Of a stretch of DNA of 64,000 nt, positions 34,312-47,368 are shown in pieces; the stretch's first letter is position 1, and every line of letters starts with the position of its first letter. A program made the position numbers and the translations under genes. This DNA comes from Phoenix dactylifera. Lineage: Eukaryota; Streptophyta; Magnoliopsida; Arecales; Arecaceae. The stretch lies in contig NC_052399.1 in the NCBI RefSeq assembly GCF_009389715.1, positions 2,930,938 through 2,994,937 of the forward strand, read 5' to 3'. Under the pieces are notes generated by a model. It did no database searches. It was given only the letters and a program-made list of their open reading frames with translations, and was not told the origin of the DNA.

Positions 34312-37300
34312 ATGCCGGTGAGTGGAGAGCTAGCCGAATCTTTCTATCCAATTTCTCGAAAAATTTCTGGCTGCAATTTATGATTAATAGATCCGAGCAT
34401 TGCACGGTGATTTGGTTATTTTCTTGAAAATTTTTTCCCCCGTTTGATTGAATTATTGTAAATGTGGTACGAGTGGATTCTCTTTTCCTGGTAGATCCGA
34501 AGCCGATTCGGTATTGATTGCAAGCAATTCAAATCTGCGTTTCAAGAATTACTTGTGGATTTTCTCTTCGTCTTTCCTTGTGCATTTCTCTTTAACCTAA
34601 TGGGTCGGTTCTTGACGTAAGCGGATTCTTGGATCGCAAAGCTCGTTGTTAGGGTTAAATCGGTGCTAATCTGTTGCATTTGCCTGCTCTTATGCTAATC
34701 AGGGTTTATTTCCTCAAAAGAAATTTACTAATTAGGGTTTCTAACGTTCGGATAGATCTGCAGCTAACGCTGTATGATTCTTTTTAATTTAATTCCTGTG
34801 TTCATTTCTTTAGTTCAAGATCCAGACGTAATGCGGTGCAAAAGTATGCGGCAATTTTCTATGCCGCCGTTTTCAGATGATTGAAGGGGAAATGTAAAGG
34901 AAAAGGAAATGGTTGATGGGTAGACAGGGCAGGGGAGCACTCATTTAAGTCAGAAGTAACATGATGAAATTTGAGGAATTAATGTGATATGCTACGTATG
35001 GAGGAAAAGGTATATAGCTGAGACGTTGGGGTTAAGATGTCCATATCATTCACAAAAATAATCTTATGTTTGAATGTGCATTACATCAATCGGCTTCTTA
35101 CAGACACCAAATGGTGGGGCCTCATGCACTGTGCCACCCTTTTAGAACTTGTGGGCTCTTAGAAGAAGCTTCATAACTTTCTTAAACTCATATGAACAAT
35201 AATAAATATATATTTTTAATATTATAGGTACCTATGTCTATAAAAGTCTTGGTTGTATTCATCTCCATGAATGAGATGATTTGAATTGCCTAATCAGTAA
35301 ATGCAACTCTTAGTGTTGCCAAATGGCTAGGTCTCAACTAGCCATTTGTGCACCAACAAAGATAACGTCAGGAACATCATAAGACTATTCAAAATACATT
35401 AGCAAGTAAAAAAGTTTATGTAGATGAAACTTGACTTATACACTACCTAAAGTAGCCTTTTGAGGTCTTTATGTGAGAATGGAATCATCTAATTTCAAAC
35501 ATCAGTGGTCCTCTTGTTACATGCAGCATTTCCCATGGCATTGAGCTGTATTATGTTTTTAACTTGGACCTCCAATAGTTACAAGCAGAAAATATTTGTT
35601 ATAATTGGTTGAAGCGAGCAAGCGCATATATTTTATGCTGGACAAATTCTCTTAAAGTTGCCTCTAGCTTGTTATTATTTTACTGCTGTACTGAAAGATG
35701 GGCTAGACTTGGCGAATAAGGACTCATAAATCCAACCCCAAATTGGTAGGGCAAGGCTTATTTTTATTATTATGACACATCCGATCATTTGATTGTAACT
35801 TTTGAAACTTAATCGCTACAACTGGGTCGGTAGACTAAAGCCAGCCCCAGTTTGTTTCTCATGAGTGTCGGATTCGCTGTAATTATAAACTCCAACAATA
35901 ATTTATCATTTCAATATTATGTTACCTCAAAGTTAATCAACATCTCCATTCCCATTGATCTTGAGCCAGCATCTTTCTCGGGCTCAAAACCTCTCTGGCC
36001 TAATTAACAAAATACTAGATGGGTGATATTTGGTTTTCTTTCTTATGGTTTAGATTGATTCAATGATGACTGATAGTGGCAATCACCTTTATTGTGTTCA
36101 GAATCAATGGCAATCACCTTTATATGAACCCATGTCTTGTCCTTGAATTTTTATTACTTTTTATAGAACTTTTTTGCTTTCTACTTTAGTTAGGGCTAGA
36201 AATGGCTCATGCTTGGGCCAGCCGCCTCTATCCCAACTTTGTCTTGATTAATGAAGGTAGACCTAAGCCCAGCTTGAATTAGGCCAAAAGCTTGTTTCCA
36301 ACAGGAGATTGAGGAAAGGAGGACCTGAAGTAAGGAATATAATAGCAAGTTGGCAGATGTTGTATGGGATAAGTAAGCAATCCTAGAAGTTAAAAGTAAA
36401 TGAATGATGATATCAATGGCGACAGATGATTGAAGATGATATTTTGAGGACAACTTCAGTAGAAAGGCAAATGGCTAAGACGGCAAACAGTCAAAGAAGG
36501 TCTTGAGCAATGGGGGAAAAGGGAACAAGGAGAGGACATGAGGCAAGAAGATAAGATGGATGCAAGTAGTGGATTTGATCAGGTATGAATTTAGGATTTG
36601 TTATATTACTATTCAGACATGATAGCATTTTGTCTGTTTTTCCGATTTTTATATACTTAGGCCCCAGGATGTGGTTCAGTCAAGTTAGATTGGGCCCATA
36701 CCTTGCCCAAAAGTGCACCGGACCTCAAATCATGAGCCAAGCCCAACCCACAACCTTCACTTTGCCAACCTGATTTTTGGTCAAGGAAGTTTCTCTGGGT
36801 GTGGCCCATTCTTGGCCCTAATGCAACCTGTACCAATTCCCCCATTTCCAGACAAAGTAAGGGGAAAGAAAAGCAAAACATACACATATATCAACTTTGC
36901 TATATGATTCTAAAACTTAAAATGTTTTCTAATAGAGAATTACCAATCATTGTGCTACTACTTACCTGGCCTTTTATGTTTTACCTGTCATATCTTAAAA
37001 TGTCACAACCAGTTGAGCTCTTGTGGGACTGATATTAATCATGATTCTTATTATACTATACTATTTAATTTGATATCATGGATGCTTCCTGGTGTTTCCG
37101 CAATCTACATTCCCCACTGCTTCCTTGCTCTTGCACCTGTTATGCTCCGACATGTGCCTGCAGATTCACTCTTGTTTGAAGCATCTTAACTCATAAGAAT
37201 ATCCCATCAATCCAAGGCAGTTAAAAATGCTATTGCTAAATGAACCTTGGTAGTTTGTAACTTTGAAGATTAGTTGATTAACATGATATTACTAGGAAAT

Positions 37301-40300
37301 TGAAGTTTGAACATAAAACTTAAATCATAACACCATAGCATACATACCTGCAGCATGACTAGTTGTAAGTAGGGTTGACTGAATTGTCTTGAATCAAGTA
37401 GTTTAGGGTGTATCGAGTCGGACCAGCCATGGAATGGTTTCACCAACTGAGTCATTCTAGGTCAAATTTGACTTGAACTAAATTGCATCGTTTGGTTTTG
37501 TCCGGTTTCAACCGATTTCAGTTTGTTTCGGAGCTGAACCGGGTTCATTCTCCTATAACTCTCCTCTCCCTCTCTCCTGGTCCTTCTTGCCTCTCACGAC
37601 TCTTCTCCTATCTCGTGATTCCCCTCATTAGGTTAGGATTTTGTCACTGTTGATGATGATGATTACGTGACAATGGACCACCATCTCCTTTTTTTCTCTT
37701 CTCTCACACCATGCCACCACCTTTTCTCACCACCATGCTGCCGCCACCACAAATGATGATAATGGTTATTGGGCCTCGGAGATCATAGATCAAAGGTCCG
37801 ACGTATGCATGTCTCTCTCTTCCTCCCTCCCTCTCTTTCCTCCCTCTGTCTCCCCCCTTCTATCCCTCCTCTTCCCCCACTCCCTTTCTCTCCCCTTTGT
37901 TCTAATATGCCTCAGATTGGCACAGTACGTATGCCAATACAACCCTCGGTACCAATTTACCGAACTTGGGTTATAATTGTCGGTGCAAATTATACCTTTT
38001 CATTTTTTGATGATTCAATTTAATCAATCAATCCCATCTACACATTTAGAATTTACATGTTGGGTATTTTTAATGTCATTCCCCATAGAATGAATAGAAA
38101 CCTTTTTTTAACCTGCCCTAGATGATTTCCTACAATTTTCAAACATTGGTCATGTATGGTCGTAGCAATGTATGTTCATTTTACTTTCTTGCAAAGGAGT
38201 CAACTTTTAATACACATTTAAGCAAGGTTCGCCGTCTCGGTACCGGACCCCATACCAGTGCCACACTAGCATAGTGTCAGTACAGTACAGAGTTTTTTTG
38301 AAGTACGGAATATCGGTACGCCACCTGTACCGGGTACCGATACCAAACAAGTATGGTACGCATTGCACCGCTCGGTTTGGGCCGGTATGGCATAACATGC
38401 ATTCAAAGATAGACAAGCACCATCCTGGAATGTTAGTGCATATATGCATGTATATGCAAAACATTTCTCAAAGGAAATTTTGTAAAAAAATATAACTTTG
38501 CCGACCTGACTGGTAAATGCATTGAGCCTTTACAGATTGAGGATCCTTTCTACTATAAAATTTTATTTCTCAGTCAGAAATGAGCTTGAGGATTTGCATG
38601 GATGATCAGTTGAATTAGTTAGCAAATCAGGTCAAGCTGGAACATGCCCTGAAGATTTTCATTTTTGCAATATCTTTGGATACGGCAAATATTGCTTCTA
38701 TACCAGTGACAATTTGGACTGCATGTTATCCTATTTTGCCATTTCAAAAACTATCAACATATTAGACTCCCTGTTTCTGGGTCAACTCCATCCTACTCTG
38801 GAACTTCAAAAGTGAGTGATTCATCAAAGCATGTCACACCTTATGTCTCACTATCTCCTTATGATAACTTCAGTCACTCCCGTATATCTCTATTCCATCA
38901 ATTCTAATGCTTCTTGCTTTTAGATGTTTCCTTGCCCTGTTCTTCTCCCTTCATTTCATGAGAAGCACCTAATGGAGCATGTTATTGCAGGTCCCATTGG
39001 ACCAGGATTTTTTGAGGATGGGAATGGATCCTCAGTTGATTGTTGCATCAACCTGGGCTATTGATGTCTCAGATGTGAGATTCAGTTTTTTTTTTTTTCA
39101 ATTTGATTTACTGATGCTGGTGAAAATAGTGCATGATGCCTCAGCTGACTCCATGAATTGGTGCTAGATGGTACATGTAGATCTATCTCTTTTTCCCTGA
39201 CAAAGCATGGTTATTTAACTTGATGTCAATGAGTAGGATCTTTTAGTAAGAAGGATCCTGTGGCTATTTTATTGAAATTTGTATTTGATATAACATTACA
39301 TCTATCAGTTTCCCATGATATCCCTGTCACTGTTTTAATACATTTTCCCCAAAAAAGCTCATTGATCAGTAGTTTCTAATTTACTTTTTTCTGTCATTGA
39401 CATTTCTAATGAATCTTTGATAGCCTGCAGCATTGCCATGCATGGCATGTATACTTCAATGTGTGATAAGTTATTGTCTCTGAGATAAATCAATTACCAG
39501 GTGGATAACTGCAGCATTTGTGAACTATCATCCTTTTCTCCTCGTGCAGGTAAGAACAGTGAAGGTTAGCAATATTTCCCTGGCTGCATCTGAAAGGGAC
39601 ATCAAGGAATTCTTTTCCTTCTCTGGGGACATTCAATATATTGAAATGCGCAGGTCATTCTTCTTATGATTATGTCATATAATTTTCTATTTTGGGAAAT
39701 AATTAACAAAATCATGTTGTTTTTCTTCGGCAGTGAATCTGAAAGGTCTCAGCTTGCTTATGTTACTTTCAAGGAGTCACAGGGGGCAGACACAGCAATG
39801 CTTCTCTCAGTGAGTTAAAGTTTTAATGATACAACATAATTACTAATATGTTCCCATCTTCGGGAAAAAGATTTTAGACATAACCTTCATGCCTTTAATG
39901 GTTTTCCAATCTACAATATGGAAGATTTCATGCGCATCATCTCAGTTCTCTATGGATACAGGGAGCAACTATAGTTGATCTTTCTGTCAGCATAACACCA
40001 GTTGAGGATTACCAGCTTCCTCCTGAAGCTTTCAAAGGCATACCGGTAAATCTGACTCCCTAATTTTTGTGTGGATTATGTTTTCAGATTTCTGCATGAC
40101 GTGAAAGGCATAATGTGACTTTTTGTTTTTAATTTTGTATACCCGGTGGTTTTCTCCTTGAAAAAAGAAGGAAAAAGATGTCATGTCGTTCGGTTTCATT
40201 TTCATCTTTCAAGTGTTACTCTATAACTATATCATTCAGTTGTAGTGGTAATTTTCAAAAACAAAGTTCTGAACAGGTGGGCCAAAATTCTTCCGGAGTC

Positions 40301-41273
40301 TTTTGTTTTTGGGATTATAGGCTCTTGCATACATGTTATATCTCAACAAGAATGAAGATGTCAGAGCTAACAACCTTGTACATTAACATATTTGGGATTG
40401 GGAAGCATTTAGTTGAGATTATCAAGCTGGTAGTTGGTTCTTTTCTTTTCTTTTATGTTTCCTGTTTCAAATTTACAATTTTAACCTATTTTATAAAAAA
40501 GATAGAAGTACATTGATTTTCTTTTCCTTGGCTCTCTATATGTGTGCTTTTCTTTTTTTTTTCTCATGTGTGTGCACGCGCTTTGGGTGGGGGTGGGTTG
40601 GGGAGGGGGGAGGTAATGACAAGATTAATTCAAAAGGCTTCATTGCTTTTCTTTCATTCTTTTCTCCTTCTTTCTGGTGCTGCAGAAGGAAGGGAAGCTC
40701 TCGTCAACTGAGTCTGCAGTCAGGAAAGCAGAGGATGTCGTGAGCAGCATGCTGGCCAAGGGTTTTGTACTGGGCAAGGATGCCCTTAAGAGCGCAAGAT
40801 CCTTTGATGAACAGCACCATTTTACATCCAATGCCTCAGCCACAGTGGCATCTCTGGACCGTAAGATGGGCTTGAGTGAGAAGATCGGCATGGGTACGGC
40901 TGTGGTCAGCGGGAAGGTTAGGGAGGTGAATGAGCGCTTCCAGGTGTCGAAGATCACAAGGTCTGCCCTCAGTGCAGCTGAGCAAAAGGCCAGCAGTGCA
41001 GGATCAGCTATCATGGGCAGCCGATATGTGTCAACTGGAGCATCTTGGCTCTCAAGTGCACTTGGCATGGTGACCAAGGCAGCTGGCGATGTGAACACAA
41101 TGACCAGAGAAAAGGTGGAGAAGGCTGAGGAGGAGAGGAAGGAGATCCTCTGCAGGGAGAGGAGGGAGATTGTTGACGACTTTGCCCAGATTCACCTAGA
41201 CGAGTCATCACTGGGGGAGCCTCCAACAGTGCCAGTTGATTCAGTGGATGAACAAAAGCTACAAATCATATGA
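34312..41273 (+). CDS. BPA1-like RNA-recognition-motif protein (binding partner of ACD11), complete, 5 coding exons
   Basis: Exons: 34312-34317, 39550-39653, 39734-39809, 39962-40045, 40686-41273. They total 858 nt (285 aa), with GT-AG borders and consistent phases. Exon 1 carries only ATG CCG before a 5.2-kb intron. Residues 3-75 form an RRM: VRTVKVSNISLAASERDI with an RNP2-like VKVSNI, then SQLAYVTFKE as RNP1. After ITPVEDYQLPPEAF comes a long Ala/Lys/Glu-rich helical part with AEDVVSSMLAKGFVLGKDAL, KMGLSEKIGMGTAVVSGKV and WLSSALGMVTKAAGDV, as in BPA1/BPL proteins, and an acidic tail. In Arabidopsis BPA1 binds the ceramide-1-phosphate transfer protein ACD11, and the family restrains reactive-oxygen-linked cell death and defence. 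Monocot members are often labelled only RNA-binding protein. No disabling change is seen. Confidence 0.9.
36190..36830. repeat. Dispersed repeat with GGCC/AAGCCC words in BPA1-like intron 1
   Basis: The left part begins TAGGGCTAGAAATGGCTCA, like an hAT terminus. The right part (36655-36830) holds GGGCCCATACC and AAGCCCAACCC words. An exact right end and target duplication could not be found. Confidence 0.35.
38218..38400. repeat. GTACCGG-rich dispersed repeat in BPA1-like intron 1
   Basis: GTTCGCCGTCTCGGTACCGG, ATATCGGTACGCCACC, GTACCGGGTACCGATACC and GGGCCGGTATGGCA show dense inverted GTACC/GGTAC words. The pattern is the same as at 29595-29750. Confidence 0.5.
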
Positions 41274-42856
41274 ATAACTGTGCAGGATTTAGCTTCCTGG
41301 TATTTTTTTTTTCCTCATATTGGTAAGTTTTGGTTGCTGATTAGAGAATTGATTGGACGGATGTATCATTCATGGTAATGGGGGATGCTTCTAATGTTGA
41401 TGACGGTACATTTATGTTCATATGACTACCTTTTAAGTAGATCGTGATATTGTTTTTCTTGTGATCCACTGTTTCAAATTTCCTCCGTTTCATTATCAAT
41501 GAAAGGAGTGGTGTCCACATTTTGCTCAAAAGAAGAAAAAAAATCCGCTGTTTCAAATTTTCCAGTCTTTCTGCTGCCGGTTTCTGAGTTGGCAAAGACG
41601 CTAGCCCGACTATCAACTGACTACTTTCCTGGGCTCCTCTTCTCTACTAACTCTAATAATTGTGGTGATGCTTCCTGTAGACGGTAGTGAAGAGTCAGTT
41701 CACGTATTCTGAAACCGATGCCAACCTGATGATGTATCGTTTATACTGACCTATTCTTGGGGAATTTGAATTGCTTTAGCTAAGCCTATGTTCTTTCTTT
41801 GCTAGAGTTAAACATCTGATTCTTAACACAATTTTGTAAGTTGACAATTAAAACTTTCTATGTTCTAATATACTTTAATGTTGCCACTAACCCATAGATC
41901 GCACTACTTATAATTCAATCATTTTAGTTGTAAACAATTAGAATAAATGATTAGATTTCTTCTGGGAGGCGTGTTCAGATCAGCTGAGAGGTAATAGCTG
42001 AAGTTGAGCTTTTAGAGCTTTGTCTGGCAACTCCATAGCATTACGGCTCAAGATTACACATATTTTCCCTTGTGACAACAGTTGAATCTCTTCTTTTTTT
42101 TTAATAAAAAAGAAGAAGACAACAGTTGAATATCGAATACTGCTGGAGTATTACCACCAGGTGGCTTTCCATCTATCCGCATCACCTCTCGGGCAAGTGA
42201 TTTGTGAGAACAGGAAGTTTCTTATATTCTCCTCCCAAGGACGCATTTGACCCTGGATGCCACGTAAGCTTCTAAATAATTTTCAGTCCATGCTTCAACC
42301 GCAGGCCGCAGGAATCTGCTGTCCTACAGGAAGGGAGCCAAGTGGACGAGAAACAAGGGCACAAGTTTTCCCGTGAAGGACTATCACATATCCCTTCAAG
42401 GTATCCAAAGTTTCAATTCATTCCAGACAGCCTTTCTGTGTTTAACTAATGGAGCCATTAATACGTCAGATTGAAGTCATAATGTGAGAAGGAAACACAA
42501 GAAAAGAGAGTGAAGGTGTGGACAGGCAGATGACAAACACCTTTCAATCTATATGAATTCATGAATTAGGTTGGTTTTTTCTCTCCCTCTTTCGCAAGAA
42601 AAGATCTACACGAGTTCTTTTGCCCACAGCAAGTACAAATGAGAAATATCTGCAAATCGTTCTAGGGAGGTCTGTGCACATTTATGGTTCCAATTTGGAA
42701 CAAAATGAAATGGAATGGTCCTGGAATGAAATGCATCCTGTCTATTACTTAATACCTTTATATCTGACACCTATTATTACTCTGTAATCTGAAACAACAT
42801 CGGAAAGAACTGACATGAACTGAGGGAAGTCCATGATCACCTGGAAGATCCAAGTG
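41274..42856. other. Convergent spacer between the BPA1-like gene and SDS
   Basis: It contains the 3'UTR of the BPA1-like gene and the 3' flank of SDS, which face each other. No other gene is seen. A small duplication with a palindromic insert is at 42074-42131. Confidence 0.4.
42074..42131. repeat. 14-bp direct repeat around a 30-bp near-palindrome
   Basis: GACAACAGTTGAAT occurs at 42074-42087 and 42118-42131. Between them lies a CTTCTTTTTT...AAAAAAGAAG near-palindrome. Confidence 0.7.
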
Positions 42857-45800
42857 CTAGCACACGTACTTCACCAACCACTCAAGCCCCTGCAAAAAAT
42901 TGACCCGTCCGGTCTGATTAAAGATGTGCCACTAGTTCGCAGATAAATTACCATTATACCTAATATTCCTTTTTTTTTTTTTGTTGCTTTGAAGTCCTTG
43001 GAGACTAGTAAAAGAGAAGGCTGCTCAAGGAACTCTAATCTATACGAAAAGAAGGAAAAAAGATACCTGAATGCATTCCGGTAGATCATCATTTTTAGTT
43101 CTCACATGCGTCTGCGTAGTTTCATAAAATTTCATAAATTAATACTTGCAAAAACCAGGTATCTACAGTTTACAACAGAATTGGTTTCAAATTATCCTTC
43201 GAGGGCGGATCAATATCTTATAGAATAGGCATCTGATTGGTTAAACTATGGAAGTGATGAAAGTTCTATCCATCAAACCGAATGGGAACATAAAGTAATG
43301 TACAGTCAGCTACATCAGTTACACTATGGAATACAGGGCCGCCAGCTTATTTGATACAAGGAAGCTTGTCTGCCACGCTGCAGTTAGGTTATCTTGGCAT
43401 TTGTGGCATGAACATTATCCAAAAGAGAGTTGTTAAATTTACCTCCATGACTGCAAGGCACGAGGACTCATGATTGGTGGCCAGGCAAGCAAGGATGACT
43501 ACACCGGCAGCGACTGTGGAGGGCTTGAAGCAGAGCCTTTCATGGTTCAGGAGGGATAGGAGAGCGAGATGCCTTGACAGATTCTGTACACTGCTGTCTG
43601 CACCTGCTGCCTTGAGATAAAACCTGGCAAAAGATCACGTCTCCCACAAATTAGATACCTAATATTTATCTAATGAAATACAAGACAATTCAGAATAGGA
43701 AGGGGAGCAAAGTATGGAGCACCAGAGGAAGTGGTGGATCGTCGGGGGGAAGCATTTAAACTTAAGAACCTCTTGCACAAACCATTCCATGGCTACTACT
43801 TCGCTCCTGCTGTAGACATTGTTCCCCACCTTGAAGCATCTCTGACGAATGCTGATAACAAACCAACACATGCAATAATTAGTAATGAAAATAATACAGC
43901 GACCAGTGAATTAGGGAATAAAAAAACAGGCTGCCAAAATTTGTACTTGTTCTCATATTGTTCTCTCTTTCTAACAATTACTCGTTTAGTTCAGTGTAGT
44001 TACGATTCATATAGTTTGATCGAGTCACCGTAGGGAAGGTATAACATTGTCCAACCAGCTGCACAAGAAAGAGAGAGAAAGCAAACATAATCCAACCTCA
44101 TTGACTTGTTTCATACCCTAACAGCAAACTAGTGTTATGGATGATTATGATGGATTCTAATGCGAGACATTTTCTTCAAAAGAAACAATGTGAGAGAATA
44201 TCGCCATTGTACTTTTTTCTCAACCTTGTCTTTGGTGCCGAGAGCGGCCATCGATAATAATGGCATTTTCCTTCTTTTGTGTTGTTGTTTAGTGCAAAAT
44301 AGTGCTATATTGTGTGCTTATCTAATGCGATGGAAATTTGAATCCCTGGATCAGGGCCATCCATCGGCATGCTGTCCAAGCAATTTATGGGTCCCAACAA
44401 ACCAACGAGAGGGAGTCGTTGGGGCGTCATCAGAAGAGTGTGCATTAATTATTGTTTCAGATTATGTAATCTACTTTAAAGTAGAACCAGACTTTTAAAC
44501 CACAGCAGCAACTGTACTCAGTTAGCGAACCAAGGTTTCAAATCAAGGCAGACGAACGAAACAATACAACCATTGTAAGGAGTCTTTTTCTCGAAAAACA
44601 AATAAAAAAACATGCAAGGAGTCCGGAAAATCAAGAATGCACCTGTTGCAGAGCTGGTTCTCCTCGATTCTGGTAGCGAGGGTGATGCATGCTACGCCCA
44701 ACAACTGGAGATTTCTCTCGTTCTTGAAGTATCCTCTGCTAAGGAATCTGTCCATCAGGCTCACCCCCAGGAACAGCGTCTCGCTCTGGAGCTCCATCGC
44801 ATTGGCATGCTGCCATCAATAAAGCAGTCATAAAGGCAAGGAGCCACGCATTCGCCAATAAAGACATCTTCAGGATTTTTAGGGGTAAAATCGGAATTAC
44901 AGCCATACGGAACTATTTAAAAACTGAACTGCCCTATAAATCAATGGCAATCATTGCTCATGCCAGGGGCATTTTCCTGGAATAATTTCCTCGAACGTAA
45001 TGATCTCCATACGAGGCCAACCAAAAACGCCAAAATAAATCGTACCTCTTTTTGGAAATAAAGCAAATCGTACTTCCACACAGGATGATGTCACGATTGG
45101 TACTTTCTTTCCACGAAACGGAGAGTTCAGGTCTACTGTACTATTGGAACCGGATATCTGTCAGATCAGTAGACACTTTGTTGCTATTGCAGTGATTAGA
45201 TGGGTCACCTAATCGCCACGTATATTCAATATCCAGTTCCGACGGAACGATAGAGCTGAAGTTAGTGGATGTACGTACAGGACTACCGGGAAAAGGGTAG
45301 ACCGGCAGTTAGATGGGGACCACTGGGGACGAGGTTCCGAAATCCTCACCTCCATTATCCAGTTAACCATCTGAAGGCGTTGCTCCAGGATTAGATCGCC
45401 GTAATCCGTCGACGAGATGTATTCCTCGGCGTAGTCTCGGAGCACCGCCTCATTCCTCTCCCTGCCCCGGAATCTCTTGTAGCTCTCCTCGTCCTCCTCC
45501 TCCTCAAACCTCATTAGCTAAACCAAATAATAATTTCAAAAAAAAAGCATTTGCAAATCACTGGAAATTATAAATATAAAACGGATCTCAAACTCACAGT
45601 AAATTCCTGTGGAGAATCCTTCTGAATTCCGGACGAGGAATTGGATTCCGGGCTCGAGCTCGATCGCGAGAACTGCTGCGCGAACTGGCGGAAAAGAGAG
45701 AACGTGGCGGAGGGGGCGGAGTGCTCGCACGATTTCTCGGAGAACTCGTCGGAAGAAGAGTCCGCAAGAACGGAGAGGGAGTACTCTGAGGAGTCGCCAT

Positions 45801-46638
45801 CGGAGCTCCGGGGGAAGAGCTCGGCCTCCAGCTCCGATAGCGTCAACTCGTTGCACGTCGAGTACTCTGAGATCCCGCCGTCCGCGCTGGAGAACTCCTC
45901 GGAGCACGCCAGATCGGAATCGAGGTCCTGATCGAGCGGCTCTTCGCCTCGCGACGCGAAATTCTGGGAGATCTGGGACCTTCCGCCCTCCTCGCCCGCA
46001 GATTTGCGAATTTTGGCGGCGATCGCGTCTGAGACGGATTCCAGACAAGAGGACTCGGAGATCTCTGCATCTTTCTCCGGCAGCTTAGTCGCTACGGCTC
46101 TGTTCTTTAGATTTCCATCCGGGAATCCTCCGATGACTTCGGAAACCTCGGAGACGGAGGTCTCCAAGGCGGCGTTGCTCGTATTTTCTTCCATCTTCGC
46201 TCTTTTCGCAGACGCAGGGCCGACTCCTCGGGCCCCGTCCTTCTTGCTTTTCGCCGATCGGAGCCTCTCCCTGCGCCGGGCATACGTTTTGGTAATACGG
46301 CTGAACTTATCGTCAGGAGAACCTCTACCGATCGCAATCGTCGCCGAGTACCCGGCTCTCCGGTGAGGAGATCTCGGCCGCTTCAGACCCCCGGATCCGG
46401 CGAAGACAAAGCTGGACTCGCTCGAGATCTCGCTCCGGAGGCAGGAAGAGGACGACTCCGCCTCGTCCTCGGTATCAAACGGCGCATTCAAGGAGCCGTC
46501 GACGATCGGGAGGGGAGGAATTCGCTGGCGGCGAGAAATCTTGGATCGGAGCTTTCTGACATGGGGGACCGCCTCGATCGTCCTCTTCCTCCCGGAGATC
46601 GGCCGCATTGAGATTTGATCGGGATCCGTGGGAGGCAT
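42857..46638 (-). CDS. SDS: Meiosis-specific cyclin SDS (SOLO DANCERS), complete, 7 exons
   Basis: Exons: 46638-45598, 45517-45350, 44809-44643, 43851-43723, 43623-43443, 43111-43067, 42889-42857. They total 1764 nt (587 aa), with GT-AG borders and phases that agree. Start is ATG 46638 ([11 protein letters not shown]). The long Ser/Glu-rich N-terminal half includes [14 protein letters not shown] and [14 protein letters not shown], both SDS-like. The cyclin box begins at [20 protein letters not shown] and continues [78 protein letters not shown] and [20 protein letters not shown]. It ends [26 protein letters not shown] is a plant cyclin-like partner of cyclin-dependent kinase, expressed in meiocytes and needed for homolog pairing and DMC1-dependent recombination in meiosis I. 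A TATA box lies about 140 bp upstream of the ATG. Confidence 0.93.
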
Positions 46639-46775
46639 CGGAGCGAGAAGAGCTCGGATCTGGAGCCGGGAAGGGTTTCTTAACTCTTCTGCGAGGGAGG
46701 GAAGAGTGAGAGGCACAAACCCCACTACCGGGAGTGAGAGTGAGTGGTGGAGTTTTGGGCCCTGGAAATGCTCCT

Positions 46776-46784
46776 CATTTATAG
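46776..46784 (-). promoter_or_regulatory. TATA box of SDS
   Basis: The minus strand reads CCCCTCTATAAATGAGG, about 140 bp upstream of the SDS ATG. That gives an expected transcription start near 46750. Confidence 0.65.
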
Positions 46785-46859
46785 AGGGGAGGAGGTCGGT
46801 GGGCCACGTCACTGGAGAATTCTTGGGCTTCGTGCACAAGCCACGAACCGGTCGTTAGC

Positions 46860-47368
46860 CAAGTCCTGAAGCACGTTCATCCGGTCGTTAGCTCAGGCAC
46901 CAGGTCCATCTACCAATTCGATGAACAACATCTGACCGTTGATGACGGATCAGGTAAGGCTTCATAAGTAGATGATGATCAATTGCAATAATGTTATATA
47001 GCAATCATAGTTGCCATAATTTGAACTTATACTACTTAATATAATTTATATAGAGATCAACGTAAAATAATAACAAAAAATTAAGAACTTGTTTAGATGC
47101 TTTGTGATGGAAAAAATATTGAATGTCTTGACTTTGGCTTAAACCAACCACCTTGGCCTCACTATTAATCGAGGTAAACAATTTTGGTGAAAACCGAAAT
47201 GTTACTTATCTCGTACTAATAAAGACCGGCAGTTATGGCAATACTGCAGTCAATGTACCACAAACATTATTGCCACTGCATGCTGTTCACGTGGGACGGT
47301 TTCCACGTTGTTAACATGCAGCCGACCGTTACCTTACAGTTAATGCACATCGCCCCAAATCAGGTAAC
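46860..47368. other. SDS upstream spacer
   Basis: No gene is seen. The part from about 47200 may be the undefined 5' portion of the first LTR copy. Confidence 0.35.

Noticed and set aside
40513-40685. Extending the last BPA1-like exon upstream
   Set aside because: A clear TGCAG acceptor ends at 40685 and the phase matches the previous exon; upstream sequence is a T/G-rich intron.
44160-44498. A 112-codon plus-strand ORF in an SDS intron
   Set aside because: No family resemblance, opposite strand, and a typical intronic base composition.
45609-46611. Plus-strand ORFs of 82-159 codons opposite SDS exon 1
   Set aside because: Arg/Ser-rich shadows of the SDS coding exon.
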